A program made the translations under genes and the position numbers. From NCBI RefSeq assembly GCF_013184985.2, contig NZ_CP063418.1, positions 62,001-126,000 on the forward strand: a DNA stretch of 64,000 nucleotides. The letters are read 5' to 3'. Every line of letters starts with the position of its first letter. Within the stretch, counting starts at the first letter, position 1. Origin of the DNA: Actinomyces faecalis (GTDB taxonomy: Bacteria > Actinomycetota > Actinomycetes > Actinomycetales > Actinomycetaceae). Positions 53,271-62,145 of the stretch are shown piece by piece. The notes under the pieces were generated by a model. The model made no database searches. It was not told the origin of the DNA and saw only the letters and a list, made by a program, of their open reading frames with translations.

Positions 53271-54332
53271 ATGACCGCAGTGACGGATCATCGGCATCAC
53301 GAGGAGGACAGCTCCGCCCTGCCGGTGGGGACCTCCCCGGTCTTCAGCGCCCCGGCCCAGCAGGAGCCCGACGGCGAGCAGCCGCTGGGTGGCTCGTGGG
53401 AGTACCTGCGTGGGCACGAACGTCCCGTCCCCCTGGGGCATGACGCCTACCACGCCCTGGTGCGTGAGCGCATGGAGGACCTGGACCGGCTAGACCCTGG
53501 TCGCGACCGCCTGGTTGCTGACCCCCGGCTCATCGTCGCGCTCGACGTGGACGGCACGATCCTGGACATGGACGGGCGCGTCTCGGAGAGGATGATGACC
53601 TCGATCGCCAGGATGCGGCACTACGGCGCCCAGGTGGTCATCTCCACAGGGCGCGGTATCCAGGCCGCGCTGCCCGTGGCGCGCCACGTGGGGCTGACGG
53701 ACGGCTGGATGGTCTGCGCCAACGGTGCGCTGACTCTTCGCATGGACCCGACCGCACCGGGCGGCTACCGTGTGGTGGACTCGGTGACCTTTGACCCGAC
53801 ACCGGCGATCCGGACGCTGACCCAGGCCGTGCCGGACGGCATCATCGCCGTGGAGGACCTGGACGCCGGGTTCCGCACCACTCGGCTCTTCCCCGAGGGG
53901 GAGCTCATTGAGGAGCAGACCCTGGCGACGCTCGACGAGCTGTGCTCACGTCCCGTCACCCGTGTCATCCTGCGGGCGCCGGGGATGGGCGTGGAGGAGT
54001 TCAGCGCCCTGGTAGCCGGTTCCGGGCTGCACTCGGTGGAGTACGCCATCGGCTGGACCGCGTGGCTCGACGTCGCCCCGGAGGGCGTGACCAAGGCTTC
54101 TGCCCTCCAGACCCTGGCTGAGCGCCTGGGGACGGACTCGGACCACGCTCTGGCCGTAGGCGACGGCACCAACGACATCGAGATGCTCAGCTGGGCTGGC
54201 GCCGGAGTGGCGATGGGAAGCGCGCCGCAGGAGGTGGCCCAGGTCGCCGCCATGGGGACCGAGCCGGTGTGGCGTGACGGGTGCGCGGCGGTGCTGGACG
54301 CCGTCGTGGAGAGGAAGCGAGCAGCGTGCTGA
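53271..54332 (+). CDS. HAD-superfamily Cof-type phosphatase
   Basis: A 353-residue protein. Residues 1-80 are variable and acidic; VALDVDGTILDMDGRV (nucleophile Asp near residue 90), VVISTGRG (motif II), VTKASALQTLAE (motif III Lys) and AVGDGTNDIEMLSWAG (motif IV) define a Cof-type HAD hydrolase with a large cap. Such enzymes dephosphorylate sugar phosphates or similar compounds in the cytosol. It lies 6 bp after serS and overlaps the following lipoprotein gene by 7 bp, so the three are likely co-expressed. Substrate unknown. Confidence 0.85.
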   Translation: MTAVTDHRHHEEDSSALPVGTSPVFSAPAQQEPDGEQPLGGSWEYLRGHERPVPLGHDAYHALVRERMEDLDRLDPGRDRLVADPRLIVALDVDGTILDMDGRVSERMMTSIARMRHYGAQVVISTGRGIQAALPVARHVGLTDGWMVCANGALTLRMDPTAPGGYRVVDSVTFDPTPAIRTLTQAVPDGIIAVEDLDAGFRTTRLFPEGELIEEQTLATLDELCSRPVTRVILRAPGMGVEEFSALVAGSGLHSVEYAIGWTAWLDVAPEGVTKASALQTLAERLGTDSDHALAVGDGTNDIEMLSWAGAGVAMGSAPQEVAQVAAMGTEPVWRDGCAAVLDAVVERKRAAC

Positions 54333-55708
54333 GCAAGGTCCTGGGACGTCGTCTCCTGGCGGTTGCGACGACGTTTGCTCTCGGCTCGGCCTGTCTGGCG
54401 GCCTGCTCCTCCGAGCCGGAGACGCCGCGGGCTCAGGCGAGCGCGACCTCCTCCGTGTGCGCCGAGCTGACTGAGCTGACCAAGGAGTACGGATCCTTTC
54501 CCGCAGGGACCGCGGTCATGGTCGCTGTGCAGCGCTCCTGGGTAGGTGCCCAGGCCATGCAGGCCTCCTTGGAGCGGCTCTCACGGTGCACGGGTGTGGA
54601 CGTGGAGGTGGTCGAGGTTGAGGACGTCGTCAGCGCTCTGGAGCAGGGAGACCTGCAGGCGGACCTGGCGCTCCTGCCTGAGGCCGGGGTCCTGCCCTCT
54701 GTGGTGGACCAGGGGCTGGTGCGGCAGGTGCCTCAGGCCGTGGGTGCCAACGTCGAGCTGGGTTGGGACCGGGTGTGGGCCGAGGCCGGAACCGTCGACG
54801 GCGTCCTGTACGCCGCACCGCTGACGGCCAGCCTGGACTCTCTGGTCTGGTACCCGCCCCAGACCTTCACCCGGCTGGGTTACGAGGTTCCGCAGACCTG
54901 GGAGCAGATGCTCTCTCTGACCACGCAGGTGGTGGACGACTTCCCGGACGGTGACGTGGCACCGTGGTGCCTGAGCCTGGAGGGATCCGAGGCGGAAGGC
55001 AGCCAGTTGACTGGATGGCTGGCCGACGCGCTGGTGCAGCTCAGCGGCCCTGTCGCCTATGACCAGTGGACCTCGGGAGAGGAGCCTGTGGACTCCGCTG
55101 ACGCGGTGGCTGCCCTGGACGCGCTCGGCACGCTGCTGCTGACGGACGGGCACGTCGCCGGTGGGCGGCAGGCTGCGCTCACGACGACGCCGCAGCAGGC
55201 GGTTGAGCAGCTCGTGGACGGTCAGTGCCTCATGCTTCACGCGCCGTCCTCTCTTGAGGCCCTGTTGACGGACGGGGTCGTGGCAGACGGCGACCTGTCA
55301 GCCTTCCCTACTCCTTCCGGAGGCAGGGGCGAGGAGACAGCCTCGGTAGCCAGTGCTGACTTCCTGGTGATGGTGCGCTCCGGTCAGGGCGCTGACGCGG
55401 TGATGAGCTACCTGACGAGCGCACAGTGGGCGCAGGCCTATGCCGCGCTGAGAACGGGAGCCAGTGCCCACCACGGCGTGGACGCGGCTGCGACGGGGTC
55501 CGCCGTCGTACAGCGTGCTTCGCAGGTCCTGCAGTCGCGTCAGTCGCTGCTCCGTCTTGACAGCGGCGAGCTCCTCCCGGCTGAGCAGATGAAGGCGCTC
55601 CACCAGGCTCTCGCCGCGTGGGCAGCAGGAGACGCCGATGCCGCTACCGCCCTGGGCCGGGCGGAGACCGGTCTAGGCACCGAGCCCGAGGCCGACGGCG
55701 AGCAGTAG
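54326..55708 (+). CDS. Orphan extracellular solute-binding lipoprotein
   Basis: A 460-residue lipoprotein from GTG 54326, overlapping the HAD stop by 7 bp. The signal peptide (RRLLAVATTFALGSACLAAC) has a lipobox ending at Cys near residue 24. The mature protein shows the type 1 solute-binding outline: VDVEVVEVEDVVSALEQG early, YAAPLTASLDSLVWY, and DFLVMVRSG near the hinge. No permease or ATPase gene is next to it, unlike the two other binding-protein genes in the window. It may serve a transporter encoded elsewhere or act as an envelope sensor. Confidence 0.7.
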   Translation: MLSKVLGRRLLAVATTFALGSACLAACSSEPETPRAQASATSSVCAELTELTKEYGSFPAGTAVMVAVQRSWVGAQAMQASLERLSRCTGVDVEVVEVEDVVSALEQGDLQADLALLPEAGVLPSVVDQGLVRQVPQAVGANVELGWDRVWAEAGTVDGVLYAAPLTASLDSLVWYPPQTFTRLGYEVPQTWEQMLSLTTQVVDDFPDGDVAPWCLSLEGSEAEGSQLTGWLADALVQLSGPVAYDQWTSGEEPVDSADAVAALDALGTLLLTDGHVAGGRQAALTTTPQQAVEQLVDGQCLMLHAPSSLEALLTDGVVADGDLSAFPTPSGGRGEETASVASADFLVMVRSGQGADAVMSYLTSAQWAQAYAALRTGASAHHGVDAAATGSAVVQRASQVLQSRQSLLRLDSGELLPAEQMKALHQALAAWAAGDADAATALGRAETGLGTEPEADGEQ

Positions 55709-55751
55709 CGACTCTGCGAAGGTTCACGTGGTGCCGCAGCGGGCTGAGTGG

Positions 55752-55793
55752 GTGAAGGGGCCGGCTGATCGGAAAGTCAGCCGGCCCCTTCAC
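55752..55793. terminator. Strong bidirectional terminator
   Basis: A perfect 17-bp stem (GTGAAGGGGCCGGCTGA and complement) with an 8-nt loop between the lipoprotein gene and the convergent mannosidase gene. Confidence 0.88.
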
Positions 55794-55813
55794 TCACCGT
55801 CTGGTGGTGAGCG

Positions 55814-58800
55814 TCAGCGAGCGATCCTCAGGGTGATGATCTGGAACGGGCGCATCTGGAAGGTCGTGGACAGGCCGTCCTGCGTCGTGGTGGACAGCGT
55901 GACGTCGTCGACCTCGCGTTCGAGCAGGTCCGTGGCGACGACGCCCGTGGCCTCGAAGCCGGCTGTGACGGTGGCCCGGGTACGGGCCCCCAGGGACTCG
56001 TACAGACGCACGATGACGTCCCCTGAACGGTCCTCGGCGAGCTTGACGGCCTCGACGACGACGCCCTGCCCGGTGACGTCGACCAGCGGCTCGACGGCGT
56101 GGTCGCCCTCCACGGTGCGCACGGGCAGGTTGAAGGCGTAGCCCTCGGTGACCGCGTCGTCGATCGAGGCGCCCGGCCGCAGGGCCACGCGCATCACGTG
56201 GCGACCCTGGTCGGCCTCGGGGTCCGGGAAGAGGGGCGCGCGTACCAGGGACAGCCGCACCGTCGTCGAGGGGTTGCCCGCCTCGTCCAGGTCCCTGGTG
56301 ACGTCGTGGCCGTAGGTCGAGTCATTGAGGACTGCGACGCCGTACCCCTGCTCGCCCACGTGGATCCAGCGGTGGGCGCAGATCTCGTAGCGTGCCGCGT
56401 CCCACGAGGTGTTCTGGTGGGTGGGTCGCTCGACGTGACCGAACTGCATCTCCGAGGTGGACACCGCTGCCATGACGTCAACGGGGAAGGCGAGCTTGAG
56501 CAGCTTCATTCGCTCGTGCCAGTCGACGTCGAAGCGCAGCTCGACCTGCTTGGAGCCCGGCCGTAGCCGGATCTCCTCGCGCAGCGTCGAGGCCTCCCCG
56601 ACCGTGCGGGACAGGGTGATGACGGCGTCCGCCCCGTCCTGGGTCAGTGCCAGATCAGAGACGTTGGTGGCGTCCTCCACCGTGTTGCGGTACTCAGGGT
56701 CGATGTCCCAGGCGTCCCACTGGCGCGGGGCGTCGTGGTGGAGCTGGAGCAGGCCGCCGGTGGTACCGGGGGTGAGGACCTCGCGCCCGGCCTCCAGGTC
56801 GAGCACGGAGGTGAGCAGACCGCGGGAGTCGATGGTCACGCGCAGCCGACCGTTGTCCAGGACCGTGGACTGGCCCTCCTGGGTGGCGCTGACGCTCTCA
56901 CCGGGAACCTCGGCCGGGGCCACGGCCAGCGAGGCGACGCCGTCAACCGCCGCGGGGGCGGCGTTGAGGAGCAGCGGCGTCGAGCCCTGGCCGACCAGCG
57001 TCGTGGCTGCCGTGGCGATGACCTCCTCCAGGTCGGAGGCGACCTGTCGGTACTCCTCCTCAACCCGGTCATAGACCCAGCCGATGCACGAGCCGGGCAG
57101 GATGTCGTGGAACTGGTTGCGCAGCACCGTGCGCCAGCAGTCCTTGAGGACCTCATAGGGGTACTCGGCACCCTCGCGAACGGCAGCGGTGGCAGCCCAC
57201 AGCTCGGCCTCGCGCAGCAGGTGCTCGCTGCGACGGTTGCCCTGCTTGGTGCGCAGCTGGGAGGTGTAGGTACCCCGGTGGAACTCCAGGTACATCTCAC
57301 CGCTCCACACCGGACGGTGGGTGAGCTCCTCCTCGGTGCGCTGGAAGAAGGCGTTGGGACTGGCGATCTCCACCGTGGGGGAGCCCTCGAGGTTCTCCAG
57401 CCGGTGGCCGGCGGCGAGCATTTCGCGGGTCGGGCCCCCGCCGCCGTCCCCCCAGCCGAAGGGGGCGATCGAGGAGCTCGCGACGCCCTTCTCGGCGAAG
57501 TTCTCCTCCGCGTGGCGCATCTCAGCGACGGACAGGCGCGAGTTGTAGGTGTCGACTGGTGGGAAGTGCGCCAGGACGCGGGATCCGTCGATGCCCTCCC
57601 AGTCGAAGGTGTGGTGGGGCATCTTGTCCGTGTCGTTCCAGGACAGCTTCTGTGACAGGAACCAGCGTGAGCCTGCGGCCCGGATGATCTGGGGCAGGGA
57701 GCCGGTGTAGCCGAAGGAGTCGGGCAGCCACACGTCCTGGGTCTCGACGCCGAACTCGTCGATGAAGAACTGCTTGCCCTCGATCATCTGGCGAGCCAGG
57801 GCCTCGGAGCCGGGCATGTTGGTGTCCGACTCCAGCCACATGCCGCCCACCGGGATGAAGCGCCCCTCGGCGATACGCTTCTTCATGCGTTCGTAGAGCT
57901 CGGGCTGGGTCTGCTTGACCCACAGGTACTGCTGGGCCGAGGAGCAGGCGAAGACGTAGTCCGGGTCCTGGTCCATGAGGTTGAGGACCGAGGAGAAGGT
58001 ACGCACGCACTTGCGCTTGGTCTCGCGCACCGGCCACAGCCAGGCGGAGTCGATGTGGGCGTGTCCGGTCGCCATGACGTGGTGGGCCGAGGCGTTGGCC
58101 GGGGACGCCAGCACCCCCTCCAGCTCGGCGCGGGCAGCACCAGCGGTGGCAGCGATATGACGGGGGTCGAGGGCGTCGATCGCCTTTTCCAGAGCCACGT
58201 CGATCTTGGCGCGGCGCGTGGAGGTGGGCGGGAGCTCGTCCGCGAGCTCAAGCAGCACCGTCAGGTCCTGGGCCAGGTCCCACACCGTGAGGTCGCGCAG
58301 GGCGACGTCGACTCGGCGCAGGGTGTAGATCGGGTCGGTGCCCGAGGTCTCCATGCGCCCGAGCATGGTCGGGGCGTAGCCGTCTGAGGTGACGGTGGGG
58401 TTGGAGGCGGCCTCGATGTAGACGTCGATCTCGTCTGGCTCCTCGGTCCAGCGCACCGCCTGGTTGCGGGGGTGGATACCTTTGACCGCTGAGCCGTCGG
58501 TGTGGCGGACCAGTCCCTCGGCCTGGAAGCCGGGGCCGGCGTCGGAGAAGCCCAGGTCGATGACGAGCTCTACCTCGTGGTCGGGGCGTGTGCGCCAGCC
58601 CTCAGGGACGGTACCGGTGGCGTGGATCCAGGTGGTTCGCCACGGTAGTCCCCAGGTGTCCCCCACGGCGAAGGGCTGGTAGTCCTGGCTGACGGCCTCC
58701 TCGAAGGGGACCGGCTCGTCCGCGACGGACCAGGCCCTCAGGCTCAGCGGCACGGACTCGACGTAGATGGCGTTCTGGATGCGCTCGTCGAGCATACGGC

Positions 58801-58837
58801 GGGCGCGCTGCTCGGTCAGCAGCGGGTTGCGGTGCAT
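55814..58837 (-). CDS. Alpha-mannosidase, glycoside hydrolase family 38
   Basis: A 1007-residue enzyme without signal peptide, so cytosolic. ATGHAHIDSAWLWPVRET supplies zinc ligands, WLPDSFGYTGSLPQI the catalytic nucleophile Asp, and EMYLEFHRGTYTSQ a further active-site segment; beta-sandwich domains fill the C-terminal half. GH38 enzymes release alpha-mannose from mannosides or N-glycan fragments with retention. It is last in an operon behind two sugar permeases and a binding protein, so imported oligomannosides are the probable substrate. Length is typical for bacterial GH38. Confidence 0.92.
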   Translation of the reverse strand: MHRNPLLTEQRARRMLDERIQNAIYVESVPLSLRAWSVADEPVPFEEAVSQDYQPFAVGDTWGLPWRTTWIHATGTVPEGWRTRPDHEVELVIDLGFSDAGPGFQAEGLVRHTDGSAVKGIHPRNQAVRWTEEPDEIDVYIEAASNPTVTSDGYAPTMLGRMETSGTDPIYTLRRVDVALRDLTVWDLAQDLTVLLELADELPPTSTRRAKIDVALEKAIDALDPRHIAATAGAARAELEGVLASPANASAHHVMATGHAHIDSAWLWPVRETKRKCVRTFSSVLNLMDQDPDYVFACSSAQQYLWVKQTQPELYERMKKRIAEGRFIPVGGMWLESDTNMPGSEALARQMIEGKQFFIDEFGVETQDVWLPDSFGYTGSLPQIIRAAGSRWFLSQKLSWNDTDKMPHHTFDWEGIDGSRVLAHFPPVDTYNSRLSVAEMRHAEENFAEKGVASSSIAPFGWGDGGGGPTREMLAAGHRLENLEGSPTVEIASPNAFFQRTEEELTHRPVWSGEMYLEFHRGTYTSQLRTKQGNRRSEHLLREAELWAATAAVREGAEYPYEVLKDCWRTVLRNQFHDILPGSCIGWVYDRVEEEYRQVASDLEEVIATAATTLVGQGSTPLLLNAAPAAVDGVASLAVAPAEVPGESVSATQEGQSTVLDNGRLRVTIDSRGLLTSVLDLEAGREVLTPGTTGGLLQLHHDAPRQWDAWDIDPEYRNTVEDATNVSDLALTQDGADAVITLSRTVGEASTLREEIRLRPGSKQVELRFDVDWHERMKLLKLAFPVDVMAAVSTSEMQFGHVERPTHQNTSWDAARYEICAHRWIHVGEQGYGVAVLNDSTYGHDVTRDLDEAGNPSTTVRLSLVRAPLFPDPEADQGRHVMRVALRPGASIDDAVTEGYAFNLPVRTVEGDHAVEPLVDVTGQGVVVEAVKLAEDRSGDVIVRLYESLGARTRATVTAGFEATGVVATDLLEREVDDVTLSTTTQDGLSTTFQMRPFQIITLRIAR

Positions 58838-58852
58838 GGTGAACCTTTCGTG

Positions 58853-59701
58853 TCAGCCCTTGACAGCGCCGGACATGGCGAAGCCGTTGCCGGAGCGCAG
58901 CTGAGTGATGACGTAGAGGAGGAGTACGGGCAGTGAGTAGATGATGGAGAAGGCGGCCAGCTTGCCGTAGGCGATGGAACCGTTGGTCCCGAAGAAGTTG
59001 TAGATGGCGACGGCTGCCGGCTGGTTCTCCGGGGAGAACAGGAGGATGAAGGGGACGAAGAAGTTCCCCCACGCGCCGGTGAACACGAAGATGAAGACGA
59101 CGGCGATACCCGGCTTCATCAGGGGCACGACGATGCGCCACAGCGCCTTCATCGAGGACGCGCCGTCCACCCAGGAGGCCTCCTCCAGGGAGACGGGAAC
59201 GGAGTCCATGAAGTTCTTCATCATCCAGATCGCCATGGGCAGGGACGTGGCCGCCATGAACGCGATCGTTCCCGGCAGGGAGTCCAGCAGCTTGAAGGAG
59301 ACGAAGAGCGTGTAGACCGGCACCATCATGGCGGTGATGGGCAGACAGGTACCGAAGAGCACGGTGTACATGAAGCCCTTGTTGAACCTCAGGCAGTAGC
59401 GCGAAAGAGGGTAGGCGGCCAGGATCGCCACCACCACGGTCAGGGCCGCGGTGCCCAGGGAGATCACCGCAGAGTTCCACAGCGGCCGGAAGGTGTCGGT
59501 CGGGTTGAGGATCTCGGTGAAGTTCTCTGCGGTCCATACCTGGGGCAGTCGCACGCTGAGAGTGGCCTTGTCGTCCATGCTGGCCAGGACGATCCACGCC
59601 AGCGGCAGGAGGAAGATGATGCCGATCAGCACCATGGTCGTGGTGGCAGCGATCCTGGCCCCTCGCTTGCGCGGCGAGGCCAGGGACATGGAGGCACTCA
59701 T
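58853..59701 (-). CDS. Sugar ABC transporter permease, MalG-type
   Basis: A 282-residue protein with six helices; LSRYCLRFNKGFMYTVLF leads into the membrane core and VSLEEASWVDGASSMKALW is the EAA loop near residue 190. It starts one base after the previous permease stop and ends 15 bp before the mannosidase gene. It forms the translocation pore with the MalF-type subunit. No ATPase gene is present in the operon. Confidence 0.9.
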   Translation of the reverse strand: MSASMSLASPRKRGARIAATTTMVLIGIIFLLPLAWIVLASMDDKATLSVRLPQVWTAENFTEILNPTDTFRPLWNSAVISLGTAALTVVVAILAAYPLSRYCLRFNKGFMYTVLFGTCLPITAMMVPVYTLFVSFKLLDSLPGTIAFMAATSLPMAIWMMKNFMDSVPVSLEEASWVDGASSMKALWRIVVPLMKPGIAVVFIFVFTGAWGNFFVPFILLFSPENQPAAVAIYNFFGTNGSIAYGKLAAFSIIYSLPVLLLYVITQLRSGNGFAMSGAVKG

Positions 59702-59702
59702 G

Positions 59703-60632
59703 TCAGTCCACCTCCGGCTTGAGGACGCGCATGTAGACGATGGAGAAGAGGGCGCCCACCACGAGGGTGACGGTGGCGATGGCGGTGCCGTAGCCGACCT
59801 GGGAGAACTTGAAGGCCTCCTGGTAGGCCAGTACCGGCAGCGTCGCCGAGTCCGTGCCGGGGCCGCCGCCGGTCATGACCCAGATCAGGGTGAAGACGCC
59901 CAGGGTCTGAAGGGTGGTGAGCATGAGGTTGGTGGCGACCGTCCGGCGGATCATGGGCAGTGAGATGCGGAAGAAGGTCTGGACGGCGTTGGCGCCGTCG
60001 ATCTGGGCGGACTCCTTGACCTCAGGCGGGACCTCAGCGAGGGCCGCGTCGTAGTTCATCATGGAGAACGCTGTGCCACGCCAGATGTTGGCCAGGATGA
60101 CGGACAGCATCGGGAAGGTGAGAAGCCACTTCGGGCCGCTGAGCCCTACCGTGGCCAGGATCGAGTTGAGCGTGCCCTTGGAGGAGAAGAAGGCGTAGCA
60201 GGCGAAGGCGGCCACGATCTCCGGCATGACCCAGGCGCCCACGATCGTGGCGCCGACGACGGAGGCCACGGGCTTGGGGCAGTGGCGCATGAGCACGGCC
60301 ACGAACATACCGAGCACGTTCTGCCCTACGAGCGCTGAGGCGAAGAGGAAGAGCGTGGTCAGCAGGACCGACTTGACGAAGTTGGGGTCTGTGAAGAGGG
60401 TGACGTAGTTGTCCAGCCCGACGAACTGGGGTGCTGCTGCCCGGTAGCCGCTGATGGTCCGGTTAGTCAGCGAGCCGTAGAGGGCGTAGAGGATCGGCCC
60501 GAGCATAAAGAACGCGAGCAGGATGAAGGCGGGGAGGAGCGGAAGCTCCCGGAGCAAGGTTCTGCCGGCATGGCGACGGCGGGGAGCCAGGGTGGTCCCC
60601 GCCGTCGGGCCGGCGGTTGCCGGCTGAGTCAT
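59703..60632 (-). CDS. Sugar ABC transporter permease, MalF-type
   Basis: A 309-residue protein. A basic N-terminal tail (APRRRHAGR) precedes six helices; VPPEVKESAQIDGANAVQTF is the EAA loop and GGGPGTDSATLPVLAYQEAF the segment shared by family 1 permeases. Its ATG at 60632 overlaps the TGA of the binding-protein gene as TGATG, so synthesis is coupled. Substrate is probably a mannose oligosaccharide, by context. Confidence 0.9.
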   Translation of the reverse strand: MTQPATAGPTAGTTLAPRRRHAGRTLLRELPLLPAFILLAFFMLGPILYALYGSLTNRTISGYRAAAPQFVGLDNYVTLFTDPNFVKSVLLTTLFLFASALVGQNVLGMFVAVLMRHCPKPVASVVGATIVGAWVMPEIVAAFACYAFFSSKGTLNSILATVGLSGPKWLLTFPMLSVILANIWRGTAFSMMNYDAALAEVPPEVKESAQIDGANAVQTFFRISLPMIRRTVATNLMLTTLQTLGVFTLIWVMTGGGPGTDSATLPVLAYQEAFKFSQVGYGTAIATVTLVVGALFSIVYMRVLKPEVD

Positions 60633-62005
60633 CAGGCCTCCTGGGTCATGTCGTCGCCGACGATCTGGACCAGGCCCTCGTCATAGGCCTTGGTGGCCTC
60701 CTCCGGTGTGGAGGCCTGGGTAGCGACGTCCTCGCAGGCGATCTGGATGTTGCCCGAGATCTGCGAGTAGTCCGGCGTGGAGGGCCGGAAGTGGGTGAAG
60801 TCCACGCAGCCGGAGAAGAACTCGAAGGAGGGGTTGAAGGACAGGTAGGCCTCGTCCTCAGCCACGTCCTTGCGCACGGCGATCTGAGAGTTCTCCGTGT
60901 CGTACTTCAGCGAGTTCTCCTTGTTCAGCGCGATCGAGATGAAGTCGAAGGCAGCCTTGGCGTTCTTGGTCTTGGAGCCGATTGCCAGGGTCCATCCACC
61001 TGACATCGAGGTGAAGCCGTCGCCCTGGCCGTTCTGGGTCGGCATCTTGGCCAGCCCGATGGTCTCCTCCCACTCGGGCCAGGCGTTCTCCCCGGAGATC
61101 CAGCCGCCGGGCATCCAGGAGCCGTCGACGGCCATCGCCAGCTTGCCCTCCGGCAGCAGCTCGGTGGACACGCGGCTGCCGATGTTGACGTCCAGCGCCT
61201 GGTCCAGCTCGGGGCCGAGACCCTCGGAGTAGATGGTCTGTAGGAACTCCAGGGAGTCCTTGAAGCCCTGGGAGCCGGTGACCCACTTCTTGGCGTCCGT
61301 GTCGTAGAGGGTGTCGTCGGTGCCGTAGAGCAGCATCTCGAAGGACTGCATCGAGGTGCCCTCGCCCACCGCCTTGGCGACATACATGTTGAGGGGGATG
61401 ACGTCCGGCTTCTTGGCCTTGATGGTGCGAGCCGCCTCAAGGATCTCCTCCCAGGTGGTTGGCTGCCAGTCCTGCGGCAGGCCGACCTCGGCGAAGATCT
61501 TCTTGTTGAAGTAGATGGCACGCGTGTCGGTGCCCATGGACACGCCGTAGAGCTTGTCGTCCTCTCCCTTGCCGGCCTCCTTGACGGAGTCCATGAACTG
61601 CTCCCAGTCGGCCCAGTCGGCCACGTACTCGTCGATGGGGAGCAGGTAGCCGGCAGCGGCGTCGGTGCGGATCTGGAAGGCGTCCTCGTACATGACGTCA
61701 GGCGCGGTGTCGTCCGAGCCGTTCATGAGGGCGAGCTTGGTGAAGTACTGGTCCTGCTCAGCCTCGATCGGCACCAGCTCGATGGTGACGTCGCTGTTGG
61801 CGGCCTCGAACTCCTCCTTGGCCTTGGTCATGAGGTCCTCGAGCTGGAAGAAGGCTGCGGTCTTCTGGTAGACGACGCGCAGCCTCGACTCGGAGCGGGA
61901 GGACGAGCCTGCGCCGCAGGCGGCGAGCGTGGCACCGAGCGCAGTGACGCCGGCTGCGGTGAGCAGGGTCCTGCGGCTCATCATGAGAGGACGGCGAGTA
62001 GTCAT
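60632..62005 (-). CDS. Sugar-binding lipoprotein of mannoside ABC transporter
   Basis: A 457-residue lipoprotein. ATG 62005 has AAAGGAG 8 nt upstream; a longer frame to 62128 would cross a good promoter. MMSRRTLLTAAG is a twin-arginine-like start and the lipobox GATLAAC follows, Cys near residue 30. The mature part has the family 1 extracellular solute-binding fold (SMGTDTRAIYFNKKIFAEVG, TSMSGGWTLAIGSK). First gene of the operon binding protein-permease-permease-mannosidase. The sugar is inferred from the mannosidase. Confidence 0.9.
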   Translation of the reverse strand: MTTRRPLMMSRRTLLTAAGVTALGATLAACGAGSSSRSESRLRVVYQKTAAFFQLEDLMTKAKEEFEAANSDVTIELVPIEAEQDQYFTKLALMNGSDDTAPDVMYEDAFQIRTDAAAGYLLPIDEYVADWADWEQFMDSVKEAGKGEDDKLYGVSMGTDTRAIYFNKKIFAEVGLPQDWQPTTWEEILEAARTIKAKKPDVIPLNMYVAKAVGEGTSMQSFEMLLYGTDDTLYDTDAKKWVTGSQGFKDSLEFLQTIYSEGLGPELDQALDVNIGSRVSTELLPEGKLAMAVDGSWMPGGWISGENAWPEWEETIGLAKMPTQNGQGDGFTSMSGGWTLAIGSKTKNAKAAFDFISIALNKENSLKYDTENSQIAVRKDVAEDEAYLSFNPSFEFFSGCVDFTHFRPSTPDYSQISGNIQIACEDVATQASTPEEATKAYDEGLVQIVGDDMTQEA

Positions 62006-62060
62006 ATCGGAGCTCCTTTGCGCCTGTGATGTCCGCCAGCGGCGGTACGTGACGCAATTA

Positions 62061-62089
62061 ACTACAGCGCTTTGATAAAATCCTGTCAA
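62061..62089 (-). promoter_or_regulatory. Sigma-70-type promoter of mannoside operon
   Basis: Minus strand: TTGACA (62084-62089), 17-bp spacer, TGTAGT (62061-62066). Start codon 56 bp downstream. A TCACGTGA palindrome at 62095-62102 just upstream of the -35 may be the regulator site. Confidence 0.75.
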
Positions 62090-62145
62090 CCCTTTCACGT
62101 GACGTGAGGCAAACTGTCGGACACTCACGGTGGTCGTCGTGAGCC

